64,000 bases of DNA from Emcibacter sp. (GTDB lineage: Bacteria > Pseudomonadota > Alphaproteobacteria > Sphingomonadales > Emcibacteraceae): contig JAJFIQ010000028.1 of the NCBI GenBank assembly GCA_021774785.1, positions 62,001-126,000 on the forward strand, read 5' to 3'. The translations under genes were made by a program, and so were the position numbers. Below are positions 58,394-64,000 of the stretch, piece by piece. The first letter of the stretch is position 1, and each line of letters begins with the position of its first letter. The notes beneath the pieces were generated by a model that worked only from the letters and a program-made list of their open reading frames with translations, ran no database searches and was not told where the DNA came from.

Positions 58394-61300
58394 ATGAAAA
58401 GTATTAAATCCAACATGAAAGGTCTGATCGTAAGCTCCGCGCTTAGAAAGTCCTTTCTGCATACATCAACGGCTGTGGCTATCGCCCTTGCCTCTGCCAC
58501 GACCTTTGCTATCCAGGCAGAAGCCCAATCAACAACATCCGTGTTGCGCGTTCGTGTCATTGATGCGACAGGTGCGAATATGGCCGACATGTCCGTCACA
58601 ATCACGCATGTGCCTACTGGTCGTACTTTTGACCGCACAACCAACAGTGCCGGCGTTCTGGTCGCAAAGGGTCTACCTATTGGCGGCCCATATATTGTCA
58701 AGCTGACCGATGAAAGCCGCGTCATGAAAGATGCGCCAGCTTCTATCGATAATATTCAACTGAAACTTGGTGAAGCCGGGTCCGTGACCCTTCTGGCCAA
58801 TCGTGGCGGCTCAGGTGAAGTAACCCTCGAAGAAATCGTTGTGACAAGTCAACGGGTGCTAACTGCTTTGCGTACTGGTGCTGGTCGTGATTTCAATCAG
58901 GATACCATCGAAGGCATCGCCTCAATCTCCCGCGATTTCACCAGTGTTTTGGAAACTGATTCAAAAATTCTGGTAGATGACAGCGTCCCTCGCGGCCCTG
59001 CTGTATCAATCGCCGGTGCAAACTTCCGCTTTAACAGTGTAACCATCGACGGCGTTGCGCAGAATGACAACTTTGGTCTTTCCCTGAATGCTTCCGCAAC
59101 ACAACGCGCCCCCATTTCAATGGATGCTATCGGAGCTATCAATGTGAATATCGCGCCATTTGATGTCACCTACGGTAATTTTCTTGGCGGTAATATCAAT
59201 ATTGTCACCAAGTCCGGTACCAACGAATTTCATGGTAGTGCTTATGGTTTTTATACTGACCAAGGTCTGACGGGGAATACAAGCCAAGGTGAAGACCTCG
59301 CCATTGGTGACTTTGATGAGAAAACTTTTGGTGCCACCCTTGGCGGCCCTATCATCGAAGACAAGCTGTTTTTCTTTGCCGCCTATGAAAACTTCACCAC
59401 GACACGGCCTGCCAATTCACAGACTATTGAAAATATCCCTGGTGTGACACAGGATGACGTTGACCGCGCCATTCAGATTTTCAATGATGTCTATGGTTTT
59501 GATCCGGGGGCATTCGCTGCCACTGATGACGATAAGGATGAGAAAATTCTCGCCAAACTGGACTGGAATATTAATGATGACCACCGGGCATCACTGACTT
59601 ACCAGCGCGCTGATGGCGATACTATTTTTGATGACTTTCCCGAACTGGCCATTCTGAACTCTGGTCGCTACAATGTTAATGAGCGTCTGAATAGCTACAG
59701 TTTCCAGCTTTTCTCCGACTGGACTGACAATTTATCAACCGAAGTAAAGGTTGGTTACAAAGACGTGAAAAACCGGCAGGTCAGTATTGACTCCAGTACG
59801 CCGGACTTTCTTATTACAGCACCAGGTGGTGGTACAATCGCAGCCGGTGGTGACCGTTTCCGTCAAAGAAACACACTGGATAACAGCTCTCGTATTTTCC
59901 GCCTGAAAGCCGACTATACTATTGCTGACCACACAATCACGGGTGGTTTTGAGCAAGAGCGCAATTCTGTAACGAACTTCTTCCTGCCTTTCTCACGCGG
60001 CCAGATCGCCTTTAGTAGTCTTGATAACCTTGAAAGCCGGACTGCCGATTTCCTGTTGTTTGGTGGCTCTAACTCCGGTGTTGCGGATGATGCAAAGGGT
60101 GAATTCGATCTGACAACCAATTCCGTATACCTTCAGGATGAATGGTTAGTAACGGACACTCTTACGCTTAAATTTGGTGTTCGCTATGATTGGATGACCA
60201 ATGACGATGAAGTACCATTCAACCAAAATTTCCTTGACCGTAATGGCTTTGACAATACAGAGAACCTAGATGGGAAAGACCTGTTCTTGCCCCGCTTCGG
60301 CTTTAACTGGCAAGCGGATGACCGTCTGACCATTCGTGGTGGTGTCGGCCTGTTCGGTGGTGGTACACCATTGATCATGCTGTCTAACAGTTATTCTGGC
60401 AACGGTATTACGCGTACATTCGCGGGCTTCTTCGCCCCATTCTTTGGTGAGCCTTTTACAACGCTCTTCAACGATTCTGTAGCGAATTTGCCTAATCCGG
60501 ATTCAATCTCCAATAACTTCCAACAGTTCCTCAGTGCTAACGCGGAAGCCGATGTCGATGCGCTGTCACCTGATATTGAATTGCTATCAAGCTGGAAATA
60601 TAATCTGGCCGTGGACTATGTCGCTGACCTTTCCAGCATTGGCCTTGGCGATGACTGGGATTTCACAGCTGAAGTGATTTATACCGACGTGAAAAATGGC
60701 TATGACATTACAGAAGGTCGCCGTGTCCAGACAGGTACGGCACCGGATGGTCGCCCAATCTATGATAACACTGACTTTACATGTGGCCCTGGCTTCAACT
60801 GTGCCGACTATATTGTAGGGAATACCAGTGAAGGCAGTAGCACCATCATCTCTATTGATGCTGCTAAATCATTCGACACTGATTTTGGTTATATCACTAC
60901 CACATTGGGCTACACCCATCAGGATGTTAAAGATGTGCGTTCCTATAACCGCTTTGTTGGTTTTGAAACATTCGCCTTTGATCCACAACGTGATCTGAAT
61001 GATGCAGATCTCTCAACATCACGGTTTGAAATTCCGAACAGAATTACAGCGACCTTGAATTGGGAAAAAGAAATCTGGGGTGAAAATAAAACCAAATTAG
61101 GCTTTGTTTACACTGGCCGCTCTGGTCGTAACTTCAGTTACATCTTTAACGGAACTGGTGCGTTTGGCGGTAACTTCCTTGCTGACTTCGCAAGCCCCGA
61201 TAACCCTGGACCAAACCTTTTCTATGTCCCATCTGGACTTAGTGATCCACTCATCACTGGTGACGCGGCCTTCCTATCCAGCCTTGATGCGACCATTAAT

Positions 61301-61660
61301 GGTGATGACTGTCTTTCCAAGCATCGCGGTGGAATCATTCCCCGGAATGCCTGTAACACAGGTTGGGTTAATCAGATCAACATGCATTTCTCCCAAGAAG
61401 TTGAAGTTGCGCCAGGACATAAAGTCGAGTTCATCCTCGACATTGAGAACCTTGGTAATCTGATCAACAGTGACTGGGGTCGTCTTGATGCCATCTTCCA
61501 GCCATCAAATGTACCACTGGCTGATGTGGCCATTAGCGGAGACGGTTCACAGTTTGTATTGAGCCCATCCGGTTCTGTTACGGCAACTGCTGCTAATCCA
61601 AATGTTGCCCGGATACCATCCGCATACCGGATTCAGTTTGGTATTCGCTATCGTTTCTAA
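58394..61660 (+). CDS. Oar-like TonB-dependent receptor, copy 2
   Basis: 1088-residue paralog of the gene at 54068, with the same leader pattern (MKSIKSNMKGLIVSSALR). The signal peptide ends IQAEAQ near residue 46. The carboxypeptidase-regulatory-like domain includes LRVRVIDATGANMADMSV, the TonB box is LEEIVVTSQR near 150-160, and the plug has INIVTKSGTNEFHGSAYGFY. Late cysteine pairs (TCGPGFNCADYIV, DDCLSKHRGGIIPRNACNTG) are absent from copy 1 and could form disulfides in outer loops. It ends FGIRYRF and is followed by a near-perfect terminator. Confidence 0.92.
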   Translation: MKSIKSNMKGLIVSSALRKSFLHTSTAVAIALASATTFAIQAEAQSTTSVLRVRVIDATGANMADMSVTITHVPTGRTFDRTTNSAGVLVAKGLPIGGPYIVKLTDESRVMKDAPASIDNIQLKLGEAGSVTLLANRGGSGEVTLEEIVVTSQRVLTALRTGAGRDFNQDTIEGIASISRDFTSVLETDSKILVDDSVPRGPAVSIAGANFRFNSVTIDGVAQNDNFGLSLNASATQRAPISMDAIGAINVNIAPFDVTYGNFLGGNINIVTKSGTNEFHGSAYGFYTDQGLTGNTSQGEDLAIGDFDEKTFGATLGGPIIEDKLFFFAAYENFTTTRPANSQTIENIPGVTQDDVDRAIQIFNDVYGFDPGAFAATDDDKDEKILAKLDWNINDDHRASLTYQRADGDTIFDDFPELAILNSGRYNVNERLNSYSFQLFSDWTDNLSTEVKVGYKDVKNRQVSIDSSTPDFLITAPGGGTIAAGGDRFRQRNTLDNSSRIFRLKADYTIADHTITGGFEQERNSVTNFFLPFSRGQIAFSSLDNLESRTADFLLFGGSNSGVADDAKGEFDLTTNSVYLQDEWLVTDTLTLKFGVRYDWMTNDDEVPFNQNFLDRNGFDNTENLDGKDLFLPRFGFNWQADDRLTIRGGVGLFGGGTPLIMLSNSYSGNGITRTFAGFFAPFFGEPFTTLFNDSVANLPNPDSISNNFQQFLSANAEADVDALSPDIELLSSWKYNLAVDYVADLSSIGLGDDWDFTAEVIYTDVKNGYDITEGRRVQTGTAPDGRPIYDNTDFTCGPGFNCADYIVGNTSEGSSTIISIDAAKSFDTDFGYITTTLGYTHQDVKDVRSYNRFVGFETFAFDPQRDLNDADLSTSRFEIPNRITATLNWEKEIWGENKTKLGFVYTGRSGRNFSYIFNGTGAFGGNFLADFASPDNPGPNLFYVPSGLSDPLITGDAAFLSSLDATINGDDCLSKHRGGIIPRNACNTGWVNQINMHFSQEVEVAPGHKVEFILDIENLGNLINSDWGRLDAIFQPSNVPLADVAISGDGSQFVLSPSGSVTATAANPNVARIPSAYRIQFGIRYRF

Positions 61661-61680
61661 TACGGGGATATAAAAAAGAA

Positions 61681-61711
61681 AAGGGCGGCTTCAAAGCCGC
61701 CCTTTTTTTAT
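61681..61711. terminator. Bidirectional terminator after receptor copy 2
   Basis: AAGGGCGGCT-TCAA-AGCCGCCCTT, a perfect 10-bp stem with T-runs on both sides. It also serves the convergent dihydropyrimidinase gene. Confidence 0.9.
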
Positions 61712-61726
61712 CAATATTTTTAAATG

Positions 61727-63181
<1,455 letters not shown>

Positions 63182-64000
63182 TTATTTTTTTGCCAAAGCG
63201 AGATAAAAACCGCCCGCTACAAAGACTCCGACAAACCAAGCGTAATTATACACCATATCAAAGATTTCCGGAACAGTTTCCACAAAACCCGCAGCATGGA
63301 GAAAACCCGGCAGGTTGGGCAAAATACCAATAACAAGGGCCCATAGCCCCGCCCTATTCCATCCATTGCCGCTCCCGTACTCGCCGTCGTGACGGAACAG
63401 GTCATCCACCTTCAGATTACATTTTCTAAGCAGAAAATAATCAGCAATCAGAATTCCCGCAATGGGGCCAAGCAATGCCGAATAACCCAGCAGCCAGACA
63501 AAGAGATAGCCGCCAGAACTTTCCAGAAGTTTCCACGGAAAAATAGCAATCCCAATACTGGCAGTGATATATCCGCCCATGGTAAAGCTTATTTTCTGAG
63601 GATTGAGATTTGAAAAACCGTAAGAGGGTGCCACCACATTGGCCGCCAGATTAGTGGTAAGGGTCGCGACAATAAGTGCCGCCAAAGCCACAACAACACC
63701 AAAACCACCCATACGCCCGGCAAGAGCCACAGGATCCCAGATCGCTTCCCCAAAAATTGTTACCGTTGCCGAAGTCACCGCAACCCCGATAAAGGCAAAT
63801 AGTGCCATGGGTAACGGCAGCCCTATCATTTGACCAACGATCTGGTCTTTCTGGCTTTTGGCAAAGCGGGTGAAGTCGGGAATATTAAGAGCCATAGTAG
63901 CCCAAAAGCCTACCATGGCCGTCAATCCCGCAATGAAGGCACCAAGAAACTGGCCATCCTTAGCACCGCCGGGGGAAAACTGTGACGGAGTTGATAGCAT
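63182..64000 (-). CDS. NCS1-family nucleobase permease (partial, C-terminal part)
   Basis: 272 codons ending at 63182 and open at the right edge; the ATG at the very edge is probably internal, since the family is about 480 residues. About eight membrane segments remain. NCS1 signatures include LNIPDFTRFAKSQKDQIVGQ, NLAANVVAPSYGFSNLNPQK and LLGPIAGILIADYFLLRKCN. The C-terminus matches allantoin, uracil or hydantoin permeases. Directly upstream of dihydropyrimidinase, so a pyrimidine or hydantoin substrate is likely. Confidence 0.9.
   Translation of the reverse strand: MLSTPSQFSPGGAKDGQFLGAFIAGLTAMVGFWATMALNIPDFTRFAKSQKDQIVGQMIGLPLPMALFAFIGVAVTSATVTIFGEAIWDPVALAGRMGGFGVVVALAALIVATLTTNLAANVVAPSYGFSNLNPQKISFTMGGYITASIGIAIFPWKLLESSGGYLFVWLLGYSALLGPIAGILIADYFLLRKCNLKVDDLFRHDGEYGSGNGWNRAGLWALVIGILPNLPGFLHAAGFVETVPEIFDMVYNYAWFVGVFVAGGFYLALAKK

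Overview
The window looks like chromosome from a marine-type alphaproteobacterium of moderate to low GC (my estimate is the high 40s percent; I did not compute it). The evidence is the long minus-strand housekeeping block yebC-ruvCAB-ybgC-tolQRAB-pal-cpoB-tilS-ftsH-folP-glmM-thiD, a 6S RNA upstream of the 5-formyltetrahydrofolate cyclo-ligase gene, the folP type with a long N-terminal extension, and a large set of TonB-dependent receptors of Caulobacter and Oar types. An Emcibacterales/Kordiimonadales-like lineage is plausible, but this rests on gene content only.

Layout. Bases 1-14,815 are one minus-strand housekeeping run. Bases 15-19.6 kb hold a small accessory islet (membrane-anchored orphan protein and a ParDE-type toxin-antitoxin pair flanked by an 86-bp direct repeat of the ymdB 3' end), then ymdB, fau, 6S RNA, a P-loop protein, rpmF, a small membrane protein and tRNA-Ser(GGA). 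Bases 19.9-31.2 kb hold a sodium:solute symporter, divergent from a FecI sigma factor, a FecR anti-sigma factor and an STN-containing TonB-dependent receptor. These are followed by a flavin-dependent halogenase-family protein, a SapC-family protein, a DUF6445 protein and a Gfo/Idh/MocA oxidoreductase. A degenerate copy of the tRNA-Ser 3' end lies at 31.53 kb, so this block may be an old tRNA-associated island. A MalT-type LuxR regulator follows.

Bases 34.3-41.5 kb are a minus-strand operon for an amide or hydantoin-like nutrient: hydantoinase/oxoprolinase, DUF917 protein, TonB-dependent receptor, M19 dipeptidase and a CodB-like permease. Malate synthase G follows. Bases 44-64 kb are a pyrimidine and nucleic-acid scavenging region. 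It holds a two-subunit molybdenum hydroxylase (Tat lipoprotein plus 2Fe-2S subunit), a divergent TonB-dependent receptor, cdd, tdk, upp, a RutR-like TetR regulator, deoA, two paralogous Oar-like receptors flanking a secreted S1/P1 nuclease, dihydropyrimidinase and an NCS1 permease cut by the window end.

How it fits together. I found RutR-like palindromes (relatives of TTGACCAnnTGGTCAA) in front of three TonB-dependent receptors, between cdd and tdk, between rutR-upp and deoA, and more weakly in front of the hydantoinase operon. The inferred picture is a uracil-sensing regulon. It would couple extracellular nucleic-acid breakdown (S1/P1 nuclease), TonB-driven outer-membrane import, nucleoside and base salvage (Cdd, Tdk, Upp, DeoA) and reductive pyrimidine or hydantoin catabolism (dihydropyrimidinase, NCS1). 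This coupling is the most novel signal in the window. It is inferred from motif and context, not shown.
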